Numbered from the stretch's first letter, positions 33,546 to 43,265 are shown. The stretch is DNA of 64,000 bases from Arcanobacterium haemolyticum (GCA_021532125.1 JADYUX010000004.1:62001-126000); one strand, 5' to 3'. Numbers and translations are program-made. Notes: generated by a model not told the origin, from the sequence alone.

Positions 33546-33941
33546 GTGAAATTTACCGATGACCGGCCTATCTACCTCCAAATCGCCGACGACATACGCA
33601 ACCGCATCCTCGTCGGCGAACTCAATCCAGGGGACCAACTCATGTCCACCACCCAGTACGCCACGACGTACCGAATTAACCCGGCCACGGCAAATAAGGC
33701 CTTCAACATCCTCGTCGAAGAGCACGTCGTCGAGAAAAAACGCGGAATCGGCATGTTCGTCGCCCCCGAAGCCGCAACACTACTCAAGGAGAAAGGCCGC
33801 GCCGCGTACTCAACCGACGTACTCCTACCCGCTCTCGAACACGGGTTACATCTGGGCTTAACGGCCGACGACATCCTCACCCTAGCCGCAGCACAGCTCA
33901 CTGCCGGAACTTCACACCACACCACCAGGGAGGAATCATGA
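33546..33941 (+). CDS. GntR-family repressor, YtrA-like
   Basis: This 131-residue regulator has an N-terminal winged HTH (RPIYLQIADDIRNRILVGEL, then YRINPATANKAFNILVEEHVV and KKRGIGMFV) and only a short helical C-terminus. That is the YtrA subfamily pattern that pairs with ABC transporters. The GTG start at 33546 follows AAGGAGG. Its stop overlaps the ATG of the ATPase gene by 4 nt. It probably represses its own operon at the TTAGT-N6-ACTAA site; related systems respond to cell-envelope antibiotics or stress. Confidence 0.88.
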   Translation: MKFTDDRPIYLQIADDIRNRILVGELNPGDQLMSTTQYATTYRINPATANKAFNILVEEHVVEKKRGIGMFVAPEAATLLKEKGRAAYSTDVLLPALEHGLHLGLTADDILTLAAAQLTAGTSHHTTREES

Positions 33942-34696
33942 CGCTCAACGTCTCTCACCTGACTTTCTCGTATGGATTCACCAAGGACCGCGTTCTCGAT
34001 GACGTGAGCTTCACGATCGGAGAAAAGTCCATCACCGGAATCTTTGGACGGAATGGCTCGGGCAAATCAACGATCGGAATGCTCCTCTCCGGTCTCATGC
34101 ACACCACTACGCAGTCGATCACACTCAATGGCGAACCCGTGTACGAAAATAGCCGCGCCGTCGAATCCATCGCCTACATCAGCGATTTCACGTGCGTTCT
34201 TGATGATTCTCCCTTGAAGGACACCTTCGCACTGTGGTCGATTACGCGCCCAGCCTGGAACGGAGAGTACGCCGAAGCTCTCGCTGAGACGTTTGGCCTG
34301 AACCTCAAGAAAAAGCCCCGAAAACTCTCACGTGGGCAGCGCTCAACGCTCAACGCAATCCTCGGCCTGGCAGCCCGTTGTCCCATCACCATTTTCGACG
34401 AAGTACATCTTGGTATGGACGCCGTGGCCCGCGAGATGTTCTACCGTGCTCTGCTCGCCGAATTCACCCAAGAGCCGCGAACCTTCATCCTCTCCTCGCA
34501 CCTGATCGACGAAATCGAACACCTCCTCGACCACGTCATTTTCATCGACAAAGGGAAAATACTCGATGAAGGCGAGCCCGACGAATTACGCACGCGACAT
34601 GCCCGAGAAGGCGAGCTGCCTTCACTCACAGGCATACTCACTGAACTCACCCTGACACCACGCCAACGAAACATCCTCGGAGGTGGCTCACTATGA
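33938..34696 (+). CDS. ABC transporter ATP-binding protein
   Basis: This 252-residue ATPase has Walker A GRNGSGKST, signature-like LSRGQRSTL and Walker B ITIFDEV followed by HLGMDA. The switch His is in ILSSHLIDE. The Walker B glutamate is present, so hydrolysis should be intact. It overlaps gntR upstream and the permease gene downstream by 4 nt each, so the three are translated together. Likely an exporter of a peptide or drug-like molecule, or a signal-sensing transporter. Confidence 0.92.
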   Translation: MTLNVSHLTFSYGFTKDRVLDDVSFTIGEKSITGIFGRNGSGKSTIGMLLSGLMHTTTQSITLNGEPVYENSRAVESIAYISDFTCVLDDSPLKDTFALWSITRPAWNGEYAEALAETFGLNLKKKPRKLSRGQRSTLNAILGLAARCPITIFDEVHLGMDAVAREMFYRALLAEFTQEPRTFILSSHLIDEIEHLLDHVIFIDKGKILDEGEPDELRTRHAREGELPSLTGILTELTLTPRQRNILGGGSL

Positions 34697-35550
34697 CAAC
34701 GACAGCTCTTCCAGAACGTCCTCCCCAGCGTCAGCTTTCCATGCCGATCCATATGGCCTTCACCAAAGCCGAAGTGCGCAAGAATCTACGATCGGCCGTC
34801 GGTTGCGCGCTCACGATGATGGGCATCGTTCTCTTGCTGTGGATTCTGCGCGCGCTTCCGTTCACAAAGAGAGCCTTTGTTAACTTTGAATTTGGTGGGC
34901 TTGAGGAACTTCCAGCTCCTGCAGAACTCATCACAACAATTGTTATCGCCGGCATAGCTGGAGCCGCCCTATGCCAAACTGTCACCGGCATCTCCGAGGG
35001 AGCACTCACACGTTCATTTCTTGGTGCCGGTATTTCCCGGCGCGATATCGCTGGATCTCAGGTTGTCGTTGGCGGCGTGTGTGCACTTGCGATAAGCCTC
35101 GCATCTGCGGTACTTGGCATCGTGACGCTCGCAATTCTGCGTATCAGCGTTGCGGATATTGGCGCAATTGAGGGCTTCGACACCTCTTCTATGGATGTCT
35201 CGATCATGAGTGACGGCGCGTTGCCACCGCTTCTTGCCATTCCCTTGGTTTTTATCGGCGCCGTCGTGAGCTTGTGGGCTCTCTACGTTGGCGGATTCGC
35301 TGTTGCGCTCGTCTTTGTCCGTCTACCGTTCTACATTCCGCTCGGCGCATGGGTGATTTACCAGGTCATTGTCAGCGCCTTCTTTGACGGACATCTTGAT
35401 ATCCCCACTATTCCGTGGCCCGTGAGCGACAATCCCGCACTTGGATTCTTCTATGGCACGACGCACTTTGCCCTCGTGGTTGCCATCGTGAGCGCCGTCG
35501 TCATCTGGTTGACGATGCGGCATCTACCTATTCGTCGCTCTGCAAAATAG
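34693..35550 (+). CDS. ABC transporter permease
   Basis: This 285-residue protein has about six membrane helices (for example VGCALTMMGIVLLLWIL, ITTIVIAGIAGAALCQTV, IPLVFIGAVVSLWALYVGG). An amphipathic N-terminus precedes them. A central motif, TGISEGALTRSFLGAGISRRDIAGSQ in function, resembles the coupling region of ABC-2-type permeases (loss of order at the fourth base set is not seen). It is the last gene of the gntR operon and is followed by a strong terminator. The substrate cannot be read from sequence. Confidence 0.85.
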   Translation: MTTTALPERPPQRQLSMPIHMAFTKAEVRKNLRSAVGCALTMMGIVLLLWILRALPFTKRAFVNFEFGGLEELPAPAELITTIVIAGIAGAALCQTVTGISEGALTRSFLGAGISRRDIAGSQVVVGGVCALAISLASAVLGIVTLAILRISVADIGAIEGFDTSSMDVSIMSDGALPPLLAIPLVFIGAVVSLWALYVGGFAVALVFVRLPFYIPLGAWVIYQVIVSAFFDGHLDIPTIPWPVSDNPALGFFYGTTHFALVVAIVSAVVIWLTMRHLPIRRSAK

Positions 35551-35569
35551 ATCGGACGACGAAGCATTC

Positions 35570-35605
35570 GTGGGGAGGGCACGCACAGTGTCCTCCCCAC
35601 TTTTG
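35570..35605 (+). terminator. Intrinsic terminator of the gntR-ABC operon
   Basis: GTGGGGAGG (about 35570-35578) and CCTCCCCAC (35592-35600) form a 9-bp stem with an inner CAC/GTG pair, followed by TTTTG. It lies 20 bp after the permease stop. Confidence 0.8.
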
Positions 35606-35707
35606 TAGCGTGAGCTCGGATGCGACGCGTCGTCTCGTGCATAACAAAACCTCGCGACGAAAAATGTCCCTCAAATTTTGTCGCCCAGCTCTGGCACACT
35701 TGTACAC

Positions 35708-37885
35708 ATGGAAAGCTTCTACTCCATCTACTCCCATGGTTTTGCCCGCGTTGCAGCCTGTACGCTGCCGGTTCATCCTGTACGCCCGCGCGATAATGTC
35801 GTGGAGATTGTCGAGGCGGTTCGCGAATGTGAAGCGCAAGGCGTTGCCCTCGCCGTTTTTCCTGAGCTTTCCCTCAGCGGCTACGCGATTGAGGATCTCC
35901 TCCTGCAAGATGCCCTTATCGACGAAGTTCTTGCGGCGATTGACGATCTGCGCAAGCGTTCGGAAAAGCTTGCGCCGTGCATCGTCGTCGGCGCCCCTCT
36001 ACGCTATGGCAACCGCCTCTACAACTGTGCCGTGGTGATTTATCGGGGGCAGGTTCTCGGAGTTGTTCCCAAGTCGTATCTCGCTAACTACCGCGAGTTT
36101 TACGAAAAGCGTCACTTTGCTTCGGGCAGCGATACTACCGGTGGCGTTATGACGTTGCGTGGAGTTGGCACTGCCATTGAGGGCGACGATGTCTCGCCTG
36201 GCATGCGCGTGCCTTTTGGCCCGGATCTCCTCTTCGAAGCTTCTGATGTGCCAGGATTTGTCTTCCACGTTGAGGTATGTGAGGACATGTGGGTGCCGAT
36301 TCCACCTTCCTCAAAGGCAGCCCTCGCCGGAGCTACGGTCCTCGTCAATTTGTCAGGTTCCCCCATTACTGTTGGGCGCGCCGCGGATCGCACCTCACTT
36401 GTCAAGGCCGCCTCGCTCCGCTGCAATGCCGCGTACGTTTACACAGCCTCGGGGTCGGGAGAATCATCAACGGATCTTTCCTGGGATGGCCAGGCCATGA
36501 TTTACGAGATGGGTGCGGAGTTGGCATCCTCGGCACGCTTCACCGAGGGCATCTCCACAACGATTGCCGATATCAACGTGCGCATGATTTCCCAGGAGCG
36601 CCTACGGCAGGGCTCGTTCGACGACAATCGTCACGCACTCGGCATTAGTGCAGGTGAGGCTACGGAGAAGGCGCGCGCGGCTGAGGTTTTCCGCACGATC
36701 TCCTTCGAGGTTGATCCTCCCAAGGGAAATATCGGCCTCCTGCGCGACGTGGCTCGTTTCCCCTTCGTTCCCTCCCGGGCAGAAGATCTCTACCAAGATT
36801 GCTACGAAGCGTACAACATCCAGGTTCACGCTCTCGTCCAACGGCTACGGGCCATTGGTCATCCGAAACTTGTTATCGGCGTTTCTGGCGGCCTTGATTC
36901 CACACACGCGCTTATCGTCGCGGCACGCGCCATGGATAAGCTCGGGCGTCCACGCACCGATATCCTCGCCTACACCATGCCAGGCTTCGCCACAACAGAC
37001 CACACGAAAGACAACGCGACGAAGCTCTCCCAGCGTCTCGGTGTGAGCTTCGAAGAGATTGATATAAGGCCAGCGGCTCGCCAGATGCTCGCCGATATGA
37101 AGCATCCTTTCTCCCGCGGCGAAGAAGTCTACGATGTCACGTTCGAGAATGTTCAGGCGGGGCTCCGCACCGATTTCCTTTTCCGGTTGGCCAATGCTCA
37201 GGGCGGCATCGTCCTGGGCACGGGCGATCTCTCCGAACTCGCGCTCGGATGGTGCACATTCGGAGTAGGCGACCACATGAGCCACTACAACGTCAATCCT
37301 GGCATCCCGAAAACACTTATGCAGCATCTCATTCGTTGGGTTGCCTCTACCGGGCAGTTTGACGACGACGTATCCGAAGTCTTGCGCTCGATCCTCGCCA
37401 CCGAGATTTCACCGGAACTTGTCCCCTCGAAAGATGGAAACATTCAGTCCACTCAGCAGAAAATTGGCCCCTACGAGCTCCAAGATTTCACACTGTTCCA
37501 CCTCCTTCGGCACGGTATGAAACCATCCGACATCGCCTTCCTTGCGTGGCACGCGTGGAAAGACCGCGAGCGCGGGCAGTGGCCTCCGGAGTTCCCTCTC
37601 GACGAGCGTCACGAGTATTCCATGGCGGACATCAAGAAGTGGATGGAGCTCTTCCTTCGTCGTTTCTTCGCCAATCAATTTAAGCGTTCTACGCTGCCGA
37701 ACGGCCCCAAGGTTGTAGCTGGTGGAACGCTCTCGCCGCGTGGTGATTGGCGAATGCCTTCCGATGTGTCGTCGGCTGTGTGGCTGGAGGAGCTCGCCCA
37801 CGTGCCCACCTCTCCCCTGGCCGGCCTGCCCTCCTTGCCACGCACACGCGGTAATCTCTCAAGTGTCCCTACCCCACAGGAGTAA
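35708..37885 (+). CDS. nadE: NAD+ synthase (glutamine-hydrolysing)
   Basis: Converts deamido-NAD+ to NAD+ using ATP and glutamine. The 725-residue two-domain protein has an N-terminal nitrilase-type glutaminase with Glu (FPELSLSGYAIEDLL), Lys (VPKSYLANYREFYEKRHF) and Cys (VEVCEDMWVP). The C-terminal synthetase P-loop is VIGVSGGLDSTHALIV. I start at the ATG at 35708, whose product MESFYSIYSHGFARVA matches family N-termini. No clear Shine-Dalgarno is present. It is followed 3 nt later by a GNAT gene, so they form one unit. Confidence 0.95.
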   Translation: MESFYSIYSHGFARVAACTLPVHPVRPRDNVVEIVEAVRECEAQGVALAVFPELSLSGYAIEDLLLQDALIDEVLAAIDDLRKRSEKLAPCIVVGAPLRYGNRLYNCAVVIYRGQVLGVVPKSYLANYREFYEKRHFASGSDTTGGVMTLRGVGTAIEGDDVSPGMRVPFGPDLLFEASDVPGFVFHVEVCEDMWVPIPPSSKAALAGATVLVNLSGSPITVGRAADRTSLVKAASLRCNAAYVYTASGSGESSTDLSWDGQAMIYEMGAELASSARFTEGISTTIADINVRMISQERLRQGSFDDNRHALGISAGEATEKARAAEVFRTISFEVDPPKGNIGLLRDVARFPFVPSRAEDLYQDCYEAYNIQVHALVQRLRAIGHPKLVIGVSGGLDSTHALIVAARAMDKLGRPRTDILAYTMPGFATTDHTKDNATKLSQRLGVSFEEIDIRPAARQMLADMKHPFSRGEEVYDVTFENVQAGLRTDFLFRLANAQGGIVLGTGDLSELALGWCTFGVGDHMSHYNVNPGIPKTLMQHLIRWVASTGQFDDDVSEVLRSILATEISPELVPSKDGNIQSTQQKIGPYELQDFTLFHLLRHGMKPSDIAFLAWHAWKDRERGQWPPEFPLDERHEYSMADIKKWMELFLRRFFANQFKRSTLPNGPKVVAGGTLSPRGDWRMPSDVSSAVWLEELAHVPTSPLAGLPSLPRTRGNLSSVPTPQE

Positions 37886-37888
37886 ATC

Positions 37889-38317
37889 ATGAGCGTCAGC
37901 ATCCTCAACCAGATGGAACCCGGCCTCCTTGAGGCGGTTAATCATCTCGTCCCTCAGCTTTCAAGTTCCACTCCGCCCCTCTCGGAGGAGGTTCTGCGCA
38001 GTTTCCTCGCCCAGGAGAGCATCTATCTCTTTGTCTACCGTTCACCTGAATCGAAGATTCTCGGAATGCTCACGCTCGCCACTTTCGATCTCCCCACGGG
38101 CAAACGCGCATGGATCGAAGATGTCGTCGTTGATGGTGAGGCCCGTGGCAACGGTGCCGGTGAGCAGCTCGTCAAGGCTGCTGTTGCGTACGCCAAGGAG
38201 ATCGGTTCGAAGTCTATCGATCTCACTTCTCGCCCCTCGCGTGAAGCAGCTAACCGCTTGTACCGCCGTTGCGGCTTCGAATTACGCGAAACAAACGTGT
38301 ACCGTTACAAGGGCTGA
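37889..38317 (+). CDS. GNAT-family N-acetyltransferase
   Basis: This 142-residue acetyltransferase has the acetyl-CoA-binding motif VVDGEARGNGAGEQLVKAAV and the C-terminal family block REAANRLYRRCGFELRETNVY. CACAGGAG precedes the ATG by 5 bases. It is co-transcribed with nadE, but a functional link is not implied. The substrate is unknown. Confidence 0.88.
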   Translation: MSVSILNQMEPGLLEAVNHLVPQLSSSTPPLSEEVLRSFLAQESIYLFVYRSPESKILGMLTLATFDLPTGKRAWIEDVVVDGEARGNGAGEQLVKAAVAYAKEIGSKSIDLTSRPSREAANRLYRRCGFELRETNVYRYKG

Positions 38318-38410
38318 GGTTCGTCCGGGCCGCAGCCTGACGACGGCTAAATTAAGCCGATTATTGACAGCGTTTGTTCATCCAATCGCGTATGTCGTTG
38401 AGAGGGAATC

Positions 38411-39304
38411 ATGACGAGAAGAATCGCCGTGTTCGGCGCGATTCTTATGAGTGTTGCTGTCGCGCTTTCAGCATGTACTTCGGCCCAGAGTGAGCTGCCT
38501 GATCCGGGCGCCTCCGTGTCGCATACACCAACAGATTCGGCTTCGCCGTCAGAATCTGCAACCGGCGATACGTCTGCCTCCCCCTCCGAAGCGCCTTCCG
38601 ATGAATCGTCGGTGTCGTCGTCGCCAACTGCTCAGGAAGAAACCACACCTCCGCCGGTCCAGACGCCACCTGCATCGACGGTTGATTGCACGCAAGTGGC
38701 GTGTGTCGCCCTCACTTTCGACGACGGTCCTGGCCCCTACACTGAGCAACTTCTCGACGAACTTGCCGCCCGTAACGCCAAAGCGACCTTCTTCGTTTTG
38801 GGAACCAAAGCGCAGGCATACCCGTCGATCGTCGCCCGTGAAGCTCGCGAAGGGCACAGCGTTGGCAGCCACACGTGGTCACATTCCCAACTCACGAAGC
38901 TCAGCCCCGAGCAGATCGCCGCTGAGATCGACGAAACAAGCGCCGCTATCACTGCTGCAGGCGCACCCGCTCCCACGCTGATCCGTCCACCGTACGGTGC
39001 GAAAAATGCCGACGTCATGGCCGCAATCGGGGCACGAGGAGCCCAGGGTGTCTTCTGGTCCATCGATTCGGAAGACTGGAAGAACAAGAGCGTGGAGGTC
39101 ACAACCCAGCGTGTCCTTCAAGCCGGACCCGGTTCCATTGTTCTCATGCACGATATTCATCCCTCAACTATCCAAGCGATACCAGGGATTATCGACCAGC
39201 TCCGCGCCGCCGGCTACACTCTCGTCACCGTTCCAGAAATGTTCGGCTCAGAGCTCTCGAATTACGTCGGCATGCAAATCTACAGCCAGCACCAAGTGCG
39301 CTAA
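38411..39304 (+). CDS. Lipoprotein polysaccharide deacetylase (NodB domain)
   Basis: A 297-residue exported lipoprotein. The signal sequence ends in the lipobox LSAC with lipidated C22. Residues about 25-90 are a Ser/Pro/Thr/Glu-rich linker, and the NodB domain follows: LTFDDGPG (metal-binding Asp and base), SHTWSH (metal-binding His pair), RPPYGA and the C-terminal VLMHD. All catalytic motifs are intact. It probably removes acetyl groups from peptidoglycan or another surface polymer, a change that lowers lysozyme sensitivity. It is 93 bp after the GNAT gene and likely has its own promoter; a perfect hairpin terminator follows. Confidence 0.9.
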   Translation: MTRRIAVFGAILMSVAVALSACTSAQSELPDPGASVSHTPTDSASPSESATGDTSASPSEAPSDESSVSSSPTAQEETTPPPVQTPPASTVDCTQVACVALTFDDGPGPYTEQLLDELAARNAKATFFVLGTKAQAYPSIVAREAREGHSVGSHTWSHSQLTKLSPEQIAAEIDETSAAITAAGAPAPTLIRPPYGAKNADVMAAIGARGAQGVFWSIDSEDWKNKSVEVTTQRVLQAGPGSIVLMHDIHPSTIQAIPGIIDQLRAAGYTLVTVPEMFGSELSNYVGMQIYSQHQVR

Positions 39305-39350
39305 CCACCGCACCACTCACGGGTCCACTCTCCCGACAGCACACATACCA

Positions 39351-39381
39351 ATGGCGGCCTGAGGAATCCTCAGGCCGCCAT
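39351..39381. terminator. Bidirectional terminator after the deacetylase gene
   Basis: ATGGCGGCCTGAGGA (39351-39365) and TCCTCAGGCCGCCAT (39367-39381) are perfect complements between convergent genes. The actual loop is probably three bases. Confidence 0.75.
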
Positions 39382-39398
39382 ATCATTCAATCCACCCG

Positions 39399-40256
39399 TC
39401 ACGAAGCAGCAGGCGATTCCTCCAGGAAGTCATGAACTTCCTGCGCAAAGCGCTGACCCTCCTGGAAGATTGCGCCATGCCCCGCTTGTGGATAGAGCTC
39501 GGAGAATGACGAACGCGGAATCCGATACGCCATATCCAAGGTGTTCGGACTAGGAACCATAAGATCGGCATCCCCGTTGACAACGAGCACCTCGTGCGGG
39601 ATTCGGCTGAGGTCCTGCGGCGCGGCCTTGCCCCATCGATAGACAGCCACGAGCTGGCGGAGGAATGTCGGCACGCTCATGGGGGCATCGGGATGCGTAA
39701 AGTTCGCCATACGGGCAAGAATTCGATCCGCCTTATCCCATGCCGACGGCGGATAGAAAAGGTAGTGCTTGGGATCTTTACGTTTGAGAGCAGCTTTCGC
39801 CATCGCCATAAAGGTACGCCCGGGAACCTTCTCGATCTCGAGGCCACCGGCTGGGCCAGTGCCGGCGAGTATAGCCTTCCGGAACAAATCGGGGTGGTGT
39901 ATGAGGAGGTCCTGAAGCACAAAGCCACCTAGTGAGAGGCCGAGCGCGTCAACCTTCCCCAGGGAGCTTGTGCGGATAAAGCGGGCGGCTCCTTCAGCCA
40001 GGGCATGCACGCTGAGCCCGCTTTTCCCGCTACTTGCACCCGCACCCTCGTAGTCGATAGCGACGACCGCACGGTCGCGCGATAGGGCATCGACAAGCTC
40101 CGGGTCCCAATTGTCGAGCGTTCCCGACAAATGTACGAGGAGCACGAGCGGTGTACCGCCATGCCCGACCGCCCGATAGGCAATCTCCTGCTCGCCTACC
40201 CGCAGGTGTTCAACTGGTGCATCGGCGTAGGAACCGTCAAAAAAGGTCAGTGCCAC
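39399..40256 (-). CDS. Alpha/beta hydrolase
   Basis: A 285-residue soluble hydrolase with the nucleophile elbow GLSLGG (Ser), the acid in VVNGDADLMVP (Asp) and the base in AGHGAIF (His). It uses VHLSGTLDNWDPELV in place of the common HGGPG oxyanion loop. It lies 3 nt after the MDR oxidoreductase gene, so both are expressed together under the HxlR operator. The pair resembles cassettes that respond to electrophiles or quinones. The substrate is unknown. Confidence 0.85.
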   Translation of the reverse strand: MALTFFDGSYADAPVEHLRVGEQEIAYRAVGHGGTPLVLLVHLSGTLDNWDPELVDALSRDRAVVAIDYEGAGASSGKSGLSVHALAEGAARFIRTSSLGKVDALGLSLGGFVLQDLLIHHPDLFRKAILAGTGPAGGLEIEKVPGRTFMAMAKAALKRKDPKHYLFYPPSAWDKADRILARMANFTHPDAPMSVPTFLRQLVAVYRWGKAAPQDLSRIPHEVLVVNGDADLMVPSPNTLDMAYRIPRSSFSELYPQAGHGAIFQEGQRFAQEVHDFLEESPAAS

Positions 40257-40259
40257 GTC

Positions 40260-41264
40260 TCATCCCTCCATGCTGACGACGATTTTTCCTGGGTTTGACT
40301 TCCCCGATGCGGAAAGCGCAAGCGCATCCTCAATCGAGTCAAAGTCGAAGATATGGCCGACGAGCGGACGGATCGCTCCGCTCTCAACTGCCGGGGTGAA
40401 TTCAGCGAGTTGCTTGCCGTTTGCCCGCATAAAGAGGAAGTCGTAGGAGACTCCCTGTTCTTTTGCAGCTTGACGCACCTTCCGGCTCTGCCACCACAGG
40501 ACGGGTGCCAGGTAAGGCATCCCGAGCTGGCGGGCAAAATTGGTATCGGGAGCACCCACTACCGAAACCATGTGCCCTCCGCGGCGCAGAACCTTCATGG
40601 AGCGGAAGAGCTCGTCGCGCCCGAGAGTATCGAGAACAAGATCAAACTCGCTCACAAAGTCTTCGTATTTTTGTGTCTTATAGTCGACGACGATGTCTGC
40701 GCCCAGTTCGCGTGCGAGTTCAACATCCTTGGTGCCAACGGTGGTAGCGACAGTTGCTCCAAGATGCTTCGCCACCTGGATGGCGATAGAGCCGAGGCCT
40801 CCGGCGCCGCCTTGGATAAACACTTTATCGCCGGGCTTTACCTGTACCTTTTCTGTCATTGCTTGGATTGCAGTGAGGAGGACGAGGGGAAGCGAGGCCG
40901 CTTCGGGGAAGCTGAGGTTCGACGGCATTGGTGCGATATCGGCCGCATCGACCACAACATACTCACCGAATCCGCCCATCGTTGCGATATTTGGGCGAGC
41001 ATACACGGCGTCTCCCACGCGATAGCCTGTCACGCCCGCGCCGACTTCCTCGATGACTCCCGCGAACTCGTTTCCGAGGATCTGAGGGAGCTTGTAGCGC
41101 AGCAATACCTTGAAGGTACCTGCGGCGATCATGCGGTCGAGCGGGTTGATTCCGGCGGCCTGGACTTTTACGAGAACGGTGCCGGGAGTGGCATGGGGCT
41201 GTGGCGCGTCAATCCACGTCAAGTGGCCGCCGTCCGTGTAGGAATCCAGCGCGTAGGCTTTCAT
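40260..41264 (-). CDS. Zinc-free medium-chain dehydrogenase / NADPH:quinone oxidoreductase-like
   Basis: A 334-residue MDR-superfamily reductase. The N-terminal GroES-like fold carries AGINPLDRMIAAG and LGNEFAGVIEEVG. The NAD(P)-binding site is IQGGAGGLGSIAIQVAKHLG. There is no structural zinc cysteine cluster, in line with quinone- or enone-reducing members. It heads a two-gene unit with an alpha/beta hydrolase. Divergent hxlR and a 33-bp palindrome lie in the 58-bp spacer, so it is the likely main target of that regulator. Confidence 0.88.
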   Translation of the reverse strand: MKAYALDSYTDGGHLTWIDAPQPHATPGTVLVKVQAAGINPLDRMIAAGTFKVLLRYKLPQILGNEFAGVIEEVGAGVTGYRVGDAVYARPNIATMGGFGEYVVVDAADIAPMPSNLSFPEAASLPLVLLTAIQAMTEKVQVKPGDKVFIQGGAGGLGSIAIQVAKHLGATVATTVGTKDVELARELGADIVVDYKTQKYEDFVSEFDLVLDTLGRDELFRSMKVLRRGGHMVSVVGAPDTNFARQLGMPYLAPVLWWQSRKVRQAAKEQGVSYDFLFMRANGKQLAEFTPAVESGAIRPLVGHIFDFDSIEDALALSASGKSNPGKIVVSMEG

Positions 41265-41280
41265 TTATCTTGTCCTCCAT

Positions 41281-41313
41281 GTATGCTAGGTTCAGATTCT
41301 GAACTTAGCATAC
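41281..41313. promoter_or_regulatory. HxlR operator, 33-bp near-perfect palindrome
   Basis: GTATGCTAGGTTCAGA (41281-41296) is mirrored by TCTGAACTTAGCATAC (41298-41313) around one central base, with a single mismatch in 16 pairs. It occupies most of the space between the divergent oxidoreductase and hxlR genes. Confidence 0.8.
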
Positions 41314-41322
41314 GAGACAATT

Positions 41323-41763
41323 ATGACTTCCCGCAACACACCAACCGATCCTTGTCCGATTGCACAATCCCTCGCAATCCTCGGCGAAAAATGGACACTT
41401 CTCATCCTTCGTGACATCTTCCGCGGAATGACTCGCTTCAAAGACCTTGAAGAAGACCTCGGATGCCCCAAGGCCATCCTCTCCTCCCGCCTCACAAAAC
41501 TCACCGAGGCCGGAATCCTCACGAAAACGCCATATCACGAGGCCGGGAGCCGCCCACGCTTCTCCTACGCCCTCACCCCCAGCGGCAGCGAACTCATCGT
41601 CGTGCTCGCAGCCTTCCAAGAATGGGGAATACGCCATATTGAAGGTACGAAACCCTCCCTCGTCGGAATCCACCGCGAGTGCGGTGCACCCGTGAATCCC
41701 GCACTTCGGTGTTCCGCCGGGCACCTCGTCCAGCGTGAGGATATCGAGCTCCGCATACCCTGA
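41323..41763 (+). CDS. HxlR-family transcriptional regulator
   Basis: A 146-residue winged-helix dimeric regulator with the family core CPIAQSLAILGEKWTLLILRD, split here at its usual conserved Cys11. FRGMTRFKDLEEDLGCPKAILSSRLTKL is the HTH region. The N-terminal cysteine is the usual redox or electrophile sensor in HypR/QorR-type members, and two more Cys lie near the C-terminus (CGAPVNPALRC). Divergent to a quinone-oxidoreductase-like gene across a strong operator, it probably controls that pair and itself in response to reactive electrophiles. Confidence 0.9.
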   Translation: MTSRNTPTDPCPIAQSLAILGEKWTLLILRDIFRGMTRFKDLEEDLGCPKAILSSRLTKLTEAGILTKTPYHEAGSRPRFSYALTPSGSELIVVLAAFQEWGIRHIEGTKPSLVGIHRECGAPVNPALRCSAGHLVQREDIELRIP

Positions 41764-41795
41764 AACTACACGGCCACACGAGCGTTCACACACGA

Positions 41796-41825
41796 GGGCG
41801 CGGGCAGCACACGCTGCCCGCGCCC
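41796..41825. terminator. Bidirectional terminator between hxlR and aspA
   Basis: GGGCGCGGGCAGC (41796-41808), loop ACAC, GCTGCCCGCGCCC (41813-41825): a perfect 13-bp stem between convergent genes. Confidence 0.75.
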
Positions 41826-41846
41826 TTCACAGAACCCTCGTCGTCA

Positions 41847-43265
41847 TTAATCATCGAAGGTTGAGCCGATGTAATGCGGATGTCGAAGATTCTCAATCGA
41901 TAGCGCCTCATCCAACTCATCTTCGCTCATGAGCCCCTGCGCCAGGACGACCTCACGAACCGACGCGCCCGTGCGCGCACATTCCCGCGCAACCTCGTCG
42001 CCCGCCTTGTGGCCAATGACATCGTTGAGGTACGTGACGATTCCGATCGAATTCATGACATGGCTCAGGCAGACACCCTTGTTCACCGTAATCCCCGAAA
42101 CACACCGCTCGCGTAGAACCTTCGCAGCATTACGCAGAAGACGGATCGACTCGAAAATACACTGCGCCATCACGGGCTCCATGACATTGAGCTGAAGCTG
42201 CCCAGCCTCACTTGCCATCGTGACAGCAACATCGTTGCCAATCACTTTGAAGCACACCTGATTAACAACCTCCGGGATAACCGGATTCACCTTACCAGGC
42301 ATGATCGAGGAGCCAGCCTGCATCTCGGGAAGGTTAATCTCGCCAAGACCTGCCCGAGGACCAGACGAGAGCAAACGCAAATCGTTACACACCATCGACA
42401 GCTTGGCTGCCAGGCGGCGCAATGCACCGTGGACCGCAAGATACGCACCCGTATCGCTCGTCGCCTCCACGAGGTTACGTGCCGGAACAACGGGCAGGCC
42501 CGTCACCTCAGCAAGGCGCTTAACGACACCTTCCTGGAAACCATCGGGCGTATTCAGACGCGTACCAATAGCCGTAGCGCCAAGGTTTACTTCGAGCACA
42601 AGCTCGCTCTGACGCTGAAGATGTATCCGCTCCTCAGCCATGAGGGTCGCGTATGCGGAGAACTCTTCACCCACAGTCATCGGCACAGCGTCCTGGAGCT
42701 GGGTGCGCCCCATCTTTAGAACGTCCTCATTTTCCTCAGAAATCTGAGTAAAGGCCGCCTCAAGCTCACCGATTTCGTCGATAAGGCCAGCAACTAGGCG
42801 GTACACCGCGATACGGAACCCTGTGGGGTAGGCGTCGTTCGTCGACTGCGATTTATTGACATCGTCGTTGGGGTGAATAACAGAGTACGTGCCCTTTTCC
42901 TCCCCCAATATCTCAAGGGCCACGTTAGCGACGACCTCATTCGTATTCATATTGACCGAGGTACCGGCACCGCCCTGGAAAACATCAACCGGGAACTGAT
43001 CCATGTATTCACCGGCGATAATTCTGTCGCACGCCGCTACGATGGCACGACATACTTTTCCGGGAATTGTGTGGAAATCATGGTTGGCGAGAGCTTCTGC
43101 CTTCTTTACCTCAACCATGCCGCGAATAAACTCTGGCGCTGAATTAATCGTCGTACCTGAAATCGGGAAGTTCTCCATCGCACGCAGAGTATGAATACCG
43201 TAATATGCGTCGCCTGGAACTTCGCGCTGTCCGAGCAGATCCCCTTCGATCCGCGTACCGGTCAT
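41847..43265 (-). CDS. aspA: Aspartate ammonia-lyase
   Basis: Deaminates L-aspartate to fumarate and ammonia. The 472-residue product has the superfamily signature [11 protein letters not shown], the catalytic-loop serine within it, [16 protein letters not shown] and [12 protein letters not shown]. The aspartase-specific N-terminus ([20 protein letters not shown]) separates it from fumarase C. It lies 61 nt after guaB3 on the same strand. Fumarate made here can feed the SdhCAB complex encoded at 48787-52226, so aspartate could serve as a source of electron acceptor. Confidence 0.93.
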   Translation of the reverse strand: MTGTRIEGDLLGQREVPGDAYYGIHTLRAMENFPISGTTINSAPEFIRGMVEVKKAEALANHDFHTIPGKVCRAIVAACDRIIAGEYMDQFPVDVFQGGAGTSVNMNTNEVVANVALEILGEEKGTYSVIHPNDDVNKSQSTNDAYPTGFRIAVYRLVAGLIDEIGELEAAFTQISEENEDVLKMGRTQLQDAVPMTVGEEFSAYATLMAEERIHLQRQSELVLEVNLGATAIGTRLNTPDGFQEGVVKRLAEVTGLPVVPARNLVEATSDTGAYLAVHGALRRLAAKLSMVCNDLRLLSSGPRAGLGEINLPEMQAGSSIMPGKVNPVIPEVVNQVCFKVIGNDVAVTMASEAGQLQLNVMEPVMAQCIFESIRLLRNAAKVLRERCVSGITVNKGVCLSHVMNSIGIVTYLNDVIGHKAGDEVARECARTGASVREVVLAQGLMSEDELDEALSIENLRHPHYIGSTFDD

